The notes: generated by a model from the letters alone, not told the origin. Positions 1-7,388 are shown, counted from the stretch's first letter. The stretch is DNA of 28,871 nucleotides from UBA11855 sp035297385 (GCA_035297385.1 DATGZD010000115.1:1-28871), one strand, 5' to 3'. Numbers and translations are program-made.

Positions 1-1227
1 GGTCAGAAACCTCCACAACGAATGATCAGTGATGGTAGGGCAGCGATTAATTCTGATCCGTATTTTACCTTAGGTCAAACTTCAGGATGGATTGGACTGT
101 TAGATACGGGTCTGCGTTTCACTCATACGTTATACAACAATCCATCGCACATCGCTTTCAGAATTGATAGTGTCAACACGGGTGCTAATGCCGATCCCAC
201 TGACGATTGTTGGAACCATGGAACAAGCACAGGTGCGATAATCACGGGCAACAACAACTTAACAAACAATCACCGTGGAATCACAGCTATTACACTCGAT
301 AGCCTGAAAGTTTATCCTGCAAGATGCGGCGGATTAGACAGCGCAGCAGTCGTGCGTGCTTTCCAAAAAGCCGTCAGTATTTTGGACAGAGTGATAGTTG
401 CCGAGATGCAAGATGGAGGTGACGATTTAAGCTCGATTTCTCAAGCTGCTGATGCTGCGTTTAACGCCGGAGCTGTGGTGATTGCAGCCAACGGAAACAA
501 TGGACCGAATGCAGGAACCGTTAATGCCCCAGCTAACGCCCACCGTGTAATAGGCGTAGGAGCTTTTGATGTGGTTAGCGGCAATCTCGAGAACTACCAA
601 AGCCGCGGTCCAACACGTGACAGTCGATTCAAACCAGATATACAAGCACCAACCAACACTGAATCCGCCAGTAACGCTAGTGATACTGCCGTTCAGAGTT
701 TTGGAGGAACCAGTGGAGCTACACCCTATGGAGCCGGTGCAGCTGCATTACTGCGGAATTGGCTAAGAGGTAACAGCGGAAGTATTGATCCTGGCCAGGT
801 CTACGCTCAAATGATTCTCTCTGGGCAGACCTCGTATCCCTTCGATAATAATTCCGGCGCTGGGCATCTACACCTTCCGACGGATGGCTGGGCGTGGTGG
901 GGAAAAGTGAATGTCAATAATAATGACAGAATCGATATCCCAATTTCGCTTGGCAGTAATATATCAAGATTAGATACAGCATTATGGTGGCCAGAGTTTG
1001 CTATTAAAATACTCTGGATAACCCTTGATCCCCATAATGACATTGATTTGCACATAATTGATCCAACTGGGAGGACTCGTTCATCGAGCATCTCTGTAAA
1101 TAGCGTCTTTGAACGTGCACAGGTAACTGGAGGAATAGCACAAGGTACGTGGACGTTGCGCATCAGAGGGTATAACGTTTCTTCCAGCCCACAAACAGTA
1201 TACTGGTCGATGGCTGCTCTGCTTTAA
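1..1227 (+). CDS. Subtilisin-like serine protease (S8), 5' end cut by window
   Basis: Secreted or surface-type endopeptidase of the subtilase family. The frame is open to the first base of the window, so the N-terminus, with any signal peptide and propeptide, lies outside. Numbering from the Met codon at 22, the catalytic Asp is D28 (GLLDTGL), the His is H66 (NHGTSTG), the oxyanion Asn is N157 (AANGNNGP) and the nucleophile is S231 (GGTSGATPYGAG), so the catalytic set looks intact. The last ~80 residues (from about 'LWITLDPHNDIDLHIIDPTG') resemble a beta-sandwich of the pre-peptidase C-terminal or P-domain type, common in exported proteases. A small unknown gene follows 23 nt after the stop. 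The substrate cannot be told. The fold and active site are clear; export is inferred because the N-terminus is missing. Confidence 0.9.
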   Translation, partial: GQKPPQRMISDGRAAINSDPYFTLGQTSGWIGLLDTGLRFTHTLYNNPSHIAFRIDSVNTGANADPTDDCWNHGTSTGAIITGNNNLTNNHRGITAITLDSLKVYPARCGGLDSAAVVRAFQKAVSILDRVIVAEMQDGGDDLSSISQAADAAFNAGAVVIAANGNNGPNAGTVNAPANAHRVIGVGAFDVVSGNLENYQSRGPTRDSRFKPDIQAPTNTESASNASDTAVQSFGGTSGATPYGAGAAALLRNWLRGNSGSIDPGQVYAQMILSGQTSYPFDNNSGAGHLHLPTDGWAWWGKVNVNNNDRIDIPISLGSNISRLDTALWWPEFAIKILWITLDPHNDIDLHIIDPTGRTRSSSISVNSVFERAQVTGGIAQGTWTLRIRGYNVSSSPQTVYWSMAALL

Positions 1228-1250
1228 AACTAATGTTGAGTTAAAGACAA

Positions 1251-1556
1251 TTGCATCAGAGAATATTTAGAGAAAAAGCATGGTACATTGAGCGCCAAGA
1301 AAGAGAGGAACATTTCGCGGGTATAATAGAATCATTGAAGCCAGCTTCAGGACCAGCTAATCGCCCCTCCTTATCTTTTGTCCTGCATCGCCTTGGGCAG
1401 CCTGATTTGCCAATATATGCTGCAGAAATCGAAAATATCTTAAAGAAGTTTGTTGGAAGAAAGGTATCTATTGTCGGCAAACAAATCGATTTTCAGCAAC
1501 AACGGTTTTCGACTGAGCTTTGGATTGGCGAAATATTTACCGAGAATGAGAAGTAG
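1251..1556 (+). CDS. Small hypothetical protein downstream of the protease
   Basis: 101 residues, not recognised. It begins with TTG at 1251; an in-frame stop at 1242 blocks any earlier start, and no strong Shine-Dalgarno sequence is visible. The N-terminal third is charged and helical (MHQRIFREKAWYIERQER). The rest alternates hydrophobic and polar residues (LSFVLHRLG, VSIVGKQIDF, TELWIGEIF), which suggests a small mixed alpha/beta or beta-barrel domain. No cysteines, membrane segment or catalytic motif were seen. It lies 23 nt behind the subtilase on the same strand, so the two may be co-transcribed. A role linked to the protease is only a guess from position. Confidence 0.5.
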   Translation: MHQRIFREKAWYIERQEREEHFAGIIESLKPASGPANRPSLSFVLHRLGQPDLPIYAAEIENILKKFVGRKVSIVGKQIDFQQQRFSTELWIGEIFTENEK

Positions 1557-1594
1557 CGCGCGCGTAAAAAGCTGCTAACAGTGAGATAGGAGTC

Positions 1595-1614
1595 ATATAC
1601 CTTGATAGGTATAT
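1595..1614. repeat. Short perfect hairpin (8-bp arms)
   Basis: ATATACCT (1595-1602) and AGGTATAT (1607-1614) are perfect inverted copies around a TGAT loop. The hairpin lies about 40 nt after the stop of the 101-aa gene, with no T-tract directly behind it. It could be an mRNA 3' structure, an operator or part of a decayed element end. Confidence 0.5.
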
Positions 1615-1707
1615 CTTTGAAGCAGTAGATACATCCCGAACTGTTTAAGTCTACACTCACTTGGCTTCTTATCCATTTGTATATCCTCCAATCTAAACGC
1701 TCAAACT

Positions 1708-1864
1708 AAAATCCCTCGTAACAATACACTCAACTCGTCGATTTCGATGACCAAGACTACGTCGTTAAAACTGCTTGGACACTGGAAGAAGCAATCAAGC
1801 TATTAGAAGCAGTTTCCAATACGTTTGCGACTACGAGAAAGCCAAAATTGTAAAAGCAAAGTAG
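1708..1864 (+). pseudogene. Remnant of tyrosine integrase/recombinase C-terminus (frameshifted)
   Basis: Between the hairpin and the tRNA the plus strand still reads as the tail of an archaeal XerA/phage-type tyrosine recombinase. One frame gives YTQLVDFDDQDYVV (1725-1766) and continues KTAWTLEEAIKLLEA to about 1811. After a one-base deletion near 1812, the next frame gives FQYVCDYEKAKIVKAK and a TAG at 1862-1864. In intact relatives the pattern is N-T-x-x-Y-T-x-L (the Tyr being the nucleophile), then TxEEAxxLxEAGFxYV, then a basic end. An upstream fragment K-I-P-R-N-N (1708-1725) in another frame may be the preceding part. No other recombinase motifs survive in the window. It ends 34 nt before the 3' end of the convergent tRNA gene, the usual place for an integrase. 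The family assignment is from memory of the pattern, not from a search. Confidence 0.6.
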
Positions 1865-1898
1865 CGGCTAGCCCGGGATATGTTCAAAAGTATGTTGA

Positions 1899-2013
1899 TG
1901 GCGCCGGGGAAGGGATTCGAACCCCTGCGAGCACGAAGCCCACTGGCTGGCTTGCCCACTTTTATACTACGAGGATCTCGAGGCCAGCGCGATAACCACT
2001 CCGCCACCCCGGC
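1899..2013 (-). tRNA. tRNA-Ser(CGA) with 24-nt intron, CCA encoded
   Basis: On the minus strand the acceptor GCCGGGG (2013-2007) pairs with CCCCGGC (1909-1903), followed by G73, the serine discriminator, and an encoded CCA (1901-1899). The D-arm stem is GCG/CGC. The anticodon stem is CUGGC/GCCAG with anticodon CGA at 1980-1978, reading UCG. A long type II variable arm forms a 6-bp stem, GUGGGC/GCUCGC, with loop UUCGU. The T-arm is AGGGG/CCCUU with loop UUCGAAU. Closing the anticodon arm requires removal of 24 nt (1976-1953) after position 37, the canonical archaeal intron site. Confidence 0.95.
1953..1976 (-). other. tRNA-Ser intron (bulge-helix-bulge type)
   Basis: The 24-nt insert lies between tRNA positions 37 and 38. 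A plausible splice structure is seen. Anticodon-loop bases CUCG (32-35) pair with intron bases read 3' to 5' as GGGU, with G-U pairs allowed. This leaves 3-nt bulges AGA (cut after G37) and CAA (cut before A38). The inner intron helix is weak, so this would be a relaxed bulge-helix motif for the archaeal splicing endonuclease. Confidence 0.75.
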
Positions 2014-2152
2014 TTGACTTAAAGAGTGTTCAAGCGGTCTAAAAACGTTTTTCAACCATCACATAGATACCTAAATGCTCGTAGTAAATAGGAATTTAAG
2101 GCGGTTTTCTCCTCAAATAGAAATGTAAACCCAAATATGTAGAGAGCCAGAA

Positions 2153-2160
2153 TTCTTATA
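2153..2160 (+). promoter_or_regulatory. Probable TATA box of the DP1 gene
   Basis: TTCTTATA lies about 75 nt before the TTG start of DP1, predicting a leader of roughly 45-50 nt. A GAGGAGAA Shine-Dalgarno-like stretch sits near 2215-2222, about 12 nt before the start. Assigned by pattern and position only. Confidence 0.4.
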
Positions 2161-2233
2161 ACCTTAACAAACTGTAACCCCTTAGTCACAGAATGTTTAG
2201 GATAGAAGAGCTAAGAGGAGAACAACCACAGGC

Positions 2234-3784
2234 TTGAGTGAGATAAGTAAACTGCAAAAAGCAGTTCAAGCAAGCATCTTAGCAGGGTACCAACTTGATA
2301 GCGAAGCTTTTGCATACTTAAGCTCCATGGCTCCAACTCAAGATCCTACAGAGATAATCAATAGAGCATTACTGGAAATCCAAGAATTAGCAGAAAAACC
2401 TATGTTCATAGAACGGCAATTCCTCGAAAAATTCCAACCACACGAAAAACAGAAACAAAAAACAACACCTCAACCCGAGGAAACGACGCAAGAAACCACA
2501 AAATCAACGCCTGAAGGCACAAGCATCTTTCAACCCTATGCGAAAGAAGTTGAATCACAAATAAAGATAATCGACGACCCAACAGACAAAATCAGCTCAA
2601 ACGGAACAATAGAAGACTACATCCAATACTTCCAAGACCGCTTCAAACGCTTAGAAAAACTACTAAGACAAAGAATCGACGTTAAAGCAGCAACACCAAT
2701 ATCGGAAGCGTTGAAGTCACAACCGAAAACAAAACTAAAGATAATCGGCATGATCACTGAAAAACGTGAAGCAAAACAAAACACCATACTCACAGTAGAG
2801 GATCTACAGACAACTGCCACAGTATTAGTCTCAAGGAATGCCAAAGAAGAACTGCACAAGAAAACTCAAACCCTTCTCGTAGACCAAGTCGTATGTCTGT
2901 CCGTTATGAAAACACGAAGCAGATTGTTCCTTGCTGAAGACATAATACTCCCAGAGGTCGGCCAAAAAATCCAACACAAAGCCACAGAACCAGTATATGC
3001 AGTATTAACCTCGGATATGCATGCTGGAAGCTTAAAATTCAACAAGGAAGCCTTCAAAAAATTCATCCAATGGCTCAACGGTAAATACGGAAGCGACAAA
3101 AGCAAAGAAATCGCAGGTCACATCAAGTACATCATAATCGCAGGCGATATCGTCGACGGCGTAGGAGTCTATCCCGGTCAAGCAAAAGAACTACGATACC
3201 GAGACGTACACAATCAATACTTACTCGCGTCTAGACTTCTTGAACGAATACCGGAATACATCGAGATTATTATCACGCCTGGAAATCATGATGCAACACG
3301 GAAAGCCTTACCTCAACCTGCAATATCAGAAGATTTCCTAAAGACTGTTCAAGGAACACGAAAAATCTGCTCACTTGGAGACCCCGCAGTCGTCAGTATG
3401 CATGGTGTAGAAGTCTTAATCGATCATGGCCGAAGCTTAGATGATGTAATCGCTTCCGTCCCAGGCTTATCGTACGATCATCCTGAGAAAGCAATGAAAG
3501 TACTACTCCAAGGTCGCCACTTAGCACCATTCTACGGAGGCAAAACCCTCGTCTCACCAGAGAGCCGAGACTACCTTACGATAGATCATACACCAGACAT
3601 ATTCCATGCTGGACACGTTCATGTGGTCGGTTACTGCAACTACCGAGGAGTTTTAATCGTGAATTCAGGGGCGTGGCAAGACCAAACAGAGTACATGCAA
3701 AAAATGGGAGTAATGCCTACACCTGGAAGAGTTCCACTAATCAACCTGCAAACACTCGAAATAAACATCGTACCATTCGCATAG
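2234..3784 (+). CDS. polB: DNA polymerase II (family D) small subunit DP1
   Basis: Small subunit of the archaeal replicative polymerase PolD, carrying the Mre11-like 3'-5' proofreading exonuclease. 516 aa from TTG at 2234. Layout: helical N-terminal region (1-70), a low-complexity Gln/Thr/Glu/Lys linker (about 70-100), an OB-fold region (about 165-245), then a calcineurin-like phosphoesterase domain (255-516). Metal-binding motifs appear intact: D261-M-H263, G304-D305-IVDG, G350-N351-H352-D353, D397-H398-G, and G460-H461-V-H463. This suggests an active exonuclease, unlike the inactivated B-subunits of eukaryotic polymerases. It is convergent with Orc1/Cdc6, leaving 24 nt between the genes. 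The large subunit DP2 is about 10 kb away on the same strand. Confidence 0.95.
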   Translation: MSEISKLQKAVQASILAGYQLDSEAFAYLSSMAPTQDPTEIINRALLEIQELAEKPMFIERQFLEKFQPHEKQKQKTTPQPEETTQETTKSTPEGTSIFQPYAKEVESQIKIIDDPTDKISSNGTIEDYIQYFQDRFKRLEKLLRQRIDVKAATPISEALKSQPKTKLKIIGMITEKREAKQNTILTVEDLQTTATVLVSRNAKEELHKKTQTLLVDQVVCLSVMKTRSRLFLAEDIILPEVGQKIQHKATEPVYAVLTSDMHAGSLKFNKEAFKKFIQWLNGKYGSDKSKEIAGHIKYIIIAGDIVDGVGVYPGQAKELRYRDVHNQYLLASRLLERIPEYIEIIITPGNHDATRKALPQPAISEDFLKTVQGTRKICSLGDPAVVSMHGVEVLIDHGRSLDDVIASVPGLSYDHPEKAMKVLLQGRHLAPFYGGKTLVSPESRDYLTIDHTPDIFHAGHVHVVGYCNYRGVLIVNSGAWQDQTEYMQKMGVMPTPGRVPLINLQTLEINIVPFA

Positions 3785-3808
3785 ACTAATTGATTCTATG
3801 GGAAAGAG

Positions 3809-5011
3809 TTAGTTTCCAACCAACCCACTGATTCTTGAGTCATTACCAAAGACATCTTTTAAGAGTGTTCGACCTACTTCAAGTCGAATCTTTTTTGTGC
3901 GGCCATACCTACCCATGTTAACTATACGCGCATTCAAAAGACCCATAGTATCGAGTTCATTAATCAGAGTACTTAAGCGTCGCTGAGTTAAAAGCCCAGC
4001 ATCCAACGCTCCACAGAGTCCGTTATAGATATCGTATATTTCACCCGTTGTGGCAGCTGGCTTGTTCAATTTATAGACACTTAACAGCACTAACTTGGAG
4101 TGTAACGTGAGGTTTTTTATCGCCTCAACAACCCTGTTGTGCTCGATACGTTTCTCAGCCTCTCGAACATGCTCCTCAGTTATCATCTTACTCCCACTAC
4201 GCTCAGCAACTTCACCAGCAACACGAAGAAGATCAAGAGCACGCCTAGCATCCCCGTGTTCAGCAGCCGCTAAAGCCGAACAAACGCTCAACGCTGCATC
4301 TGAAAAAGTACCTTCACGAAACGCAAGAAGGGCACGGTCCTGAAGGATACGTCGGATTTCACTAGCATCGTAAGGACTAAATACCATCTCTTCCTCGCTT
4401 AGAGAGCTGAAGACTCTTGGGTCAAGAAATTCTTTCAACCGAAGATCATTAGAAATTCCAATTAAGGAAACTTTACTGTACCGTAGAGTCTCGTTAATCC
4501 GAGTCAACTCATATAGTAACCCATCACCGCGTTCTTTTATTAACGCATCGACCTCATCCAGAGCAACGATAACGATCATCTTGGTTGCATCTAAACCGTT
4601 TCGAAGTCTATCAAACACTTCGCCCACAGACAACCCGGTAAAAGGAATTGAAATTCCAATGCTCTGGCTTAGACTAGCAAAAATCCTGTATGGAGAGCCA
4701 GTCATGCGACAATTTATGTAACAGAATTTTACGCGTGCACCGTACTCCTTGGCCTTAGTCTCTAAATGACTCATGACATACTTAGTGACAGCAGTCTTAC
4801 CTGTGCCGGTCTTACCATAAATGAACACGTTAGAGCATCTAGCATCTTTCAGAACTGGAGCGACAGTGGACCCTAAAAGACGTATCTGTTCCTCTCGGTG
4901 AGGCAATTTCGTAGGCAAATACTCATGCTTTAGGACTTCTCGGTCACGAAAAATGTTTGCACCATTGACGAATTTCTCGAATACATCATCCAATATGTTA
5001 GAACCAGTCAT
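3809..5011 (-). CDS. cdc6: Orc1/Cdc6 replication initiator
   Basis: Origin-binding AAA+ ATPase that recognises ORB elements and recruits MCM. ATG at 5011 is chosen because AAGGAG (about 5013-5018 on the minus strand) sits just before it; an open frame continues upstream to 5110 but looks non-coding. 400 aa. Walker A GKTGTGKT (66-73), Walker B LDEVD (151-155, D152/E153), sensor 1 around N188, sensor 2 arginines R256/R257 in GDARRALDLL. The C-terminal winged-helix domain spans about 300-390 (KLVLLSVYKL, RRLSTLINEL). Length and motifs fit the Orc1 class. The gene reads away from a long intergenic region with ORB-like repeats, one of them in its own leader, so self-repression is likely. Confidence 0.95.
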   Translation of the reverse strand: MTGSNILDDVFEKFVNGANIFRDREVLKHEYLPTKLPHREEQIRLLGSTVAPVLKDARCSNVFIYGKTGTGKTAVTKYVMSHLETKAKEYGARVKFCYINCRMTGSPYRIFASLSQSIGISIPFTGLSVGEVFDRLRNGLDATKMIVIVALDEVDALIKERGDGLLYELTRINETLRYSKVSLIGISNDLRLKEFLDPRVFSSLSEEEMVFSPYDASEIRRILQDRALLAFREGTFSDAALSVCSALAAAEHGDARRALDLLRVAGEVAERSGSKMITEEHVREAEKRIEHNRVVEAIKNLTLHSKLVLLSVYKLNKPAATTGEIYDIYNGLCGALDAGLLTQRRLSTLINELDTMGLLNARIVNMGRYGRTKKIRLEVGRTLLKDVFGNDSRISGLVGN

Positions 5012-5034
5012 ACTCCTTCTCCCTATTCTGCAGA

Positions 5035-5060
5035 GGCAACACCCTAATTTCAAGTGGAGC
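5035..5060 (-). promoter_or_regulatory. ORB-like element in the cdc6 leader
   Basis: Minus strand reads TCCA-CTT-GAAAT-TA-GGGTGT. It shares TCCA-N3-GAAAT and the GGGTGT tail with the other copies. It lies between a TATA-like TTTATC (about 5062-5069) and the cdc6 ATG, so Orc1 binding there would overlap the transcription start. Weaker than the copies at 5151 and 5348. Confidence 0.5.
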
Positions 5061-5150
5061 AGATAAAGGATACAGTACAAAAAATTCGTTGAAGAGTACA
5101 ACAATCGCACAATAGAACAGAGAAAACGGTTAAAAAGGGAAAACTACAGA

Positions 5151-5176
5151 CGCACACCATGATTTCGACTGGAACC
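5151..5176 (-). promoter_or_regulatory. ORB-like origin recognition element
   Basis: Minus strand GGTTCCAGTCGAAAT followed by CATGGTGTGCG. The core TTCCAGTCGAAA differs by one base from the published archaeal ORB core TTCCAGTGGAAA, and a G-rich GGTGTG follows. The dyad side faces the AT-rich stretch at 5180-5345. Confidence 0.65.
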
Positions 5177-5347
5177 TCAAAGAAACAAATGCAAAAAAAG
5201 AGAAAGATACCATATACTATACTATAACTAACGACTATACTCTCGTACGTTAATGCGTAATATGTATTAATAATATTGATTGTACATAAAGTTAGAGTAG
5301 TCAGAAAGAAAATTACTGTAAGGATCAAAAGTTTCTTTTTGATTGAC

Positions 5348-5376
5348 CTTTCCAAAGGAAATACAGGGGTGTGTGT
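5348..5376 (+). promoter_or_regulatory. ORB-like origin recognition element
   Basis: TTTCC (5349-5353) and GGAAA (5357-5361) form a dyad, followed four bases later by GGGGTGTGTGT (5366-5376). The dyad and downstream G-string with this spacing are the hallmarks of an ORB. Orientation is opposite to the copy at 5151, so the two bracket the AT-rich stretch. Confidence 0.7.
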
Positions 5377-5500
5377 CCTTCAAAGCTCCATTTTATCCTC
5401 TCAAAAATACTCAAAACAACCTTGTTTTCGCTCGCTAACCATACGCTCTCAATAGTCTGTATGAGTACATCTAATCTTGTTTAGAACAACGCGATTTTAC

Positions 5501-5516
5501 TTCACAAAAATGTGAA
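5501..5516. repeat. Inverted repeat TTCACA-N4-TGTGAA
   Basis: TTCACA (5501-5506) and TGTGAA (5511-5516) around AAAA, followed by another TGTGAAA at about 5521. It lies inside the presumed origin between two ORBs. The half-site resembles the TGTGA/TCACA motifs of the 9.6-10.9 kb region. Confidence 0.45.
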
Positions 5517-5600
5517 CTATGTGTGAAATTGCTATCTCAATGCTGCTTCTTTGAAGCCCGATCTCATAAAATTACCCTATTTCTGTCTTTTTACTGTGAA

Positions 5601-5631
5601 TGACACACCCCTACGCTTCTACTGCAGACTC
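5601..5631 (-). promoter_or_regulatory. ORB-like origin recognition element
   Basis: Minus strand reads CAGTAGAAGCGTAGGGGTGT. Against the ORB consensus CAGTGGAAACGAAGGGG it keeps CAGT-GAA-CG-A-GGGG. The TTCC half of the dyad is degenerate. The tail AGGGGTGTGT is identical to that of the copy at 5348. Confidence 0.65.
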
Positions 5632-5782
5632 AGAATCAATCACAGCTTACAATTACTTCGGAGTTCTACAAACTTGTAAAGCTTGTAATTCTAAATCCAC
5701 TGCATTTCATACTCATTTAGTCTTTTCCTGTTCTCTCTGACCTTGTTTACATTGGCCCACTTCACCATAACAGCTTTAAGAA

Positions 5783-5805
5783 GTGAACGCTTCACTTGTG
5801 AACGC
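5783..5805. promoter_or_regulatory. Dyad plus direct repeat upstream of the winged-helix gene
   Basis: GTGAA-CGC-TTCAC (5783-5795) is a perfect dyad, and GTGAACGC recurs at 5798-5805, 15 bp from the first copy. The following CAAGATGGGTG (to 5816) also makes 5791-5816 look like a weak fifth ORB. It sits 20-40 nt before the start codon, a good operator position for the winged-helix gene itself. Confidence 0.45.
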
Positions 5806-5823
5806 AAGATGGGTGCAAATTAG

Positions 5824-6249
5824 TTGCCCGCAAAGAAAATGCGCGTAGAGCTCTTTGACAGCGAGGGTAATCGATATACCGTAGCCTTCGAGGGTCAGGT
5901 TACGAGAGATAAAGCTCTACGACTACTCGATTTGGTTGAATTATTAGGCGGCGCACCCAATGAGGCACCAGCCCGTGGAACAGGCGAATCATTAAACGTT
6001 CCTTCTTCTAGGTTCGAGAAAGTCCATTTAGTAATCAAAAAGAATTTTCCATTAGTCTGGTTTTCCTCCAAAGATATCCAGTCAGTATACGAGCAGGAAA
6101 TGAAAGAACCAATCGGTCTAAGCACAGTGTCCACTTATCTTTCAAGAATGGCCACTAAGGGCTTACTGCTCAGAGCTGGAGAAGGTAATAACCTAAAGTA
6201 TAAGTCTGTCACGAAGATTGCCCAAACAGCGCTCCAACAGAAACAATAA
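5824..6249 (+). CDS. Winged-helix DNA-binding protein beside the origin
   Basis: 141 aa from TTG at 5824, directly after an in-frame TAG, with GGGTG 8 nt upstream; ATG at 5839 is the alternative. The N-terminal ~45 residues form a small beta-rich piece (MRVELFDSEGNRYTVAFEG) and a helix with Leu repeats (ALRLLDLVELLGG), possibly for dimerisation. Residues ~65-135 form a winged helix: FSSKDIQSVYEQ, a recognition helix around STVSTYLSRMATKGLL, then a basic wing (GNNLKYKSV). Family not identified. It is the first gene right of the presumed origin, with a dyad directly upstream, so it could be a self-regulated repressor or an accessory origin-binding factor; both are inference from position. Confidence 0.75.
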   Translation: MPAKKMRVELFDSEGNRYTVAFEGQVTRDKALRLLDLVELLGGAPNEAPARGTGESLNVPSSRFEKVHLVIKKNFPLVWFSSKDIQSVYEQEMKEPIGLSTVSTYLSRMATKGLLLRAGEGNNLKYKSVTKIAQTALQQKQ

Positions 6250-6342
6250 CCACTTCATAGCTGAATAGCATATCTGTAACCTCAAAATAACTCTACTTTA
6301 CAAAACCATAAAACTAATTAAAACACACCTACTAAACCAAAT

Positions 6343-6351
6343 AAGCTTAAT
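6343..6351 (+). promoter_or_regulatory. Probable TATA box of nurA-herA
   Basis: AAGCTTAAT lies about 22-25 nt before the ATG at 6369. This spacing would put the transcription start at the start codon, giving a leaderless nurA message. Called by position and AT-rich pattern. Confidence 0.4.
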
Positions 6352-6368
6352 CCTTATTGGTCCTCACC

Positions 6369-7388
6369 ATGAACCCTACAATCGAACACGACTTCACCGA
6401 CATGGAACACAAACTCAAGTGCTATGTTTATAAAGGAAGCCTCACTGGAGCGACCGAAGTCCAGGAAGAACCATCCATAAATACTGTCCCAAACGTCTCC
6501 TTAATAAAACCTTTAACACATCAGACTGATTTTACTGGCAGCTTCGTGGCGGTTGACTGCTCCACAAGAACAATTAAGAGAGCCAACAACTGGGGGGTAT
6601 ACCTGATGCGACCCTCTTTTGCGATAGTAAAACAGCGACTTGTTAATTGGGGCTTTAAAGAGAGACTCTGCACAGTTGTCGGAGATGCCCATGCTCGTAG
6701 TAACTACCTAACAGATATCAGGATCGAACTCGAGAGCGAAATCGCTCTAGACCTACTCCAAAACAAAAACAGTGCGTTTTACAACGAGCATTCAGATCCT
6801 CGTAGTAATTATCTCCTCCTCGACGGGGGCGGCTACTTTGGTGGAGACCGAAAATTTCGAGTTTCCCTGTATGAACAGGCTGAAAAAATGGGGCTACTCC
6901 TTCTTGCCATCAGTAAGAATTCACCGTCTTTACATGATAGCAAAGGCAGAGATCTTATCGCCACAGTGTTTAGTCTCTCTCCTTCAGGAACCTGGGTATA
7001 TCATCCGGTTAGACACGCAGACAAAGACAAGAGCCTATACGGCGACATCTCGATCATCAAGCTCTGCGAAGAGAGCCACCGCGTCTTTCGTTGTGATATA
7101 ATGGACTATTTAGCAGAACAAGACTTATCCACGTTACTTTCTCCCCTCACTAGTATCTCAGAAGATCCGCGCTGTGTCGGATATCCAATAAGCCTTTATC
7201 TGGCACATGATTTTTCAGCTCCTTCTGATTCTATGCTTTTAGCCTACAACGATCTCATAGAGGAAAGGCTTAGCGAGAATGGCTTGCTCGAAGATCTAAA
7301 ACGGGAAGAAACGTGCTGTAGTTTTGCTGATGAACTTCATGGATCGAAGCATGCTTTTCAAAGGGAGCGATGGAATGATACATACTGA
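6369..7388 (+). CDS. nurA: NurA-family nuclease
   Basis: 5'-3' exo/endonuclease that partners the HerA translocase in end resection at double-strand breaks. ATG at 6369 is preferred (leaderless spacing to the TATA); a TTG at 6357 would add four residues. 339 aa. NurA motifs seen: FVAVDCSTR with the first metal Asp (~D63), LLLDGGGYFG with a second Asp (~D152), AISKNS with a Lys (~K183), and a late H-D pair (LAHDF, ~280). Overall similarity is loose, so this is a divergent member. HerA follows with a short overlap, the standard arrangement. The usual Mre11-Rad50 neighbours are absent. Confidence 0.8.
   Translation: MNPTIEHDFTDMEHKLKCYVYKGSLTGATEVQEEPSINTVPNVSLIKPLTHQTDFTGSFVAVDCSTRTIKRANNWGVYLMRPSFAIVKQRLVNWGFKERLCTVVGDAHARSNYLTDIRIELESEIALDLLQNKNSAFYNEHSDPRSNYLLLDGGGYFGGDRKFRVSLYEQAEKMGLLLLAISKNSPSLHDSKGRDLIATVFSLSPSGTWVYHPVRHADKDKSLYGDISIIKLCEESHRVFRCDIMDYLAEQDLSTLLSPLTSISEDPRCVGYPISLYLAHDFSAPSDSMLLAYNDLIEERLSENGLLEDLKREETCCSFADELHGSKHAFQRERWNDTY

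Larger units (their letters stand above)
5012..5823. other. Probable replication origin (oriC) next to cdc6
   Basis: 812 bp without a convincing gene between Orc1/Cdc6 and a winged-helix gene. It holds four to five ORB-like elements, entered separately, each a TTCC-N3-GGAAA-like dyad followed by a G-rich run ending in GGTGT. A very AT-rich stretch at about 5180-5345 is bracketed by an ORB on the minus strand (5151-5176) and one on the plus strand (5348-5376), as expected for a DNA-unwinding element. A 101-codon hydrophobic frame on the minus strand (5355-5050) runs through these elements and is judged spurious. Archaeal origins are typically beside cdc6, so context and motifs agree. Not tested by GC skew or marker frequency. 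Confidence 0.75.

Noticed and set aside
1831..2055. 74-codon minus-strand frame across the tRNA
   Set aside because: It is the tRNA-Ser gene read as protein.
5050..5355. 101-codon hydrophobic frame on the minus strand in the cdc6 upstream region
   Set aside because: It runs through three ORB-like elements and the AT-rich core, has no good ribosome binding site, and its hydrophobic composition follows from A/T-rich DNA.
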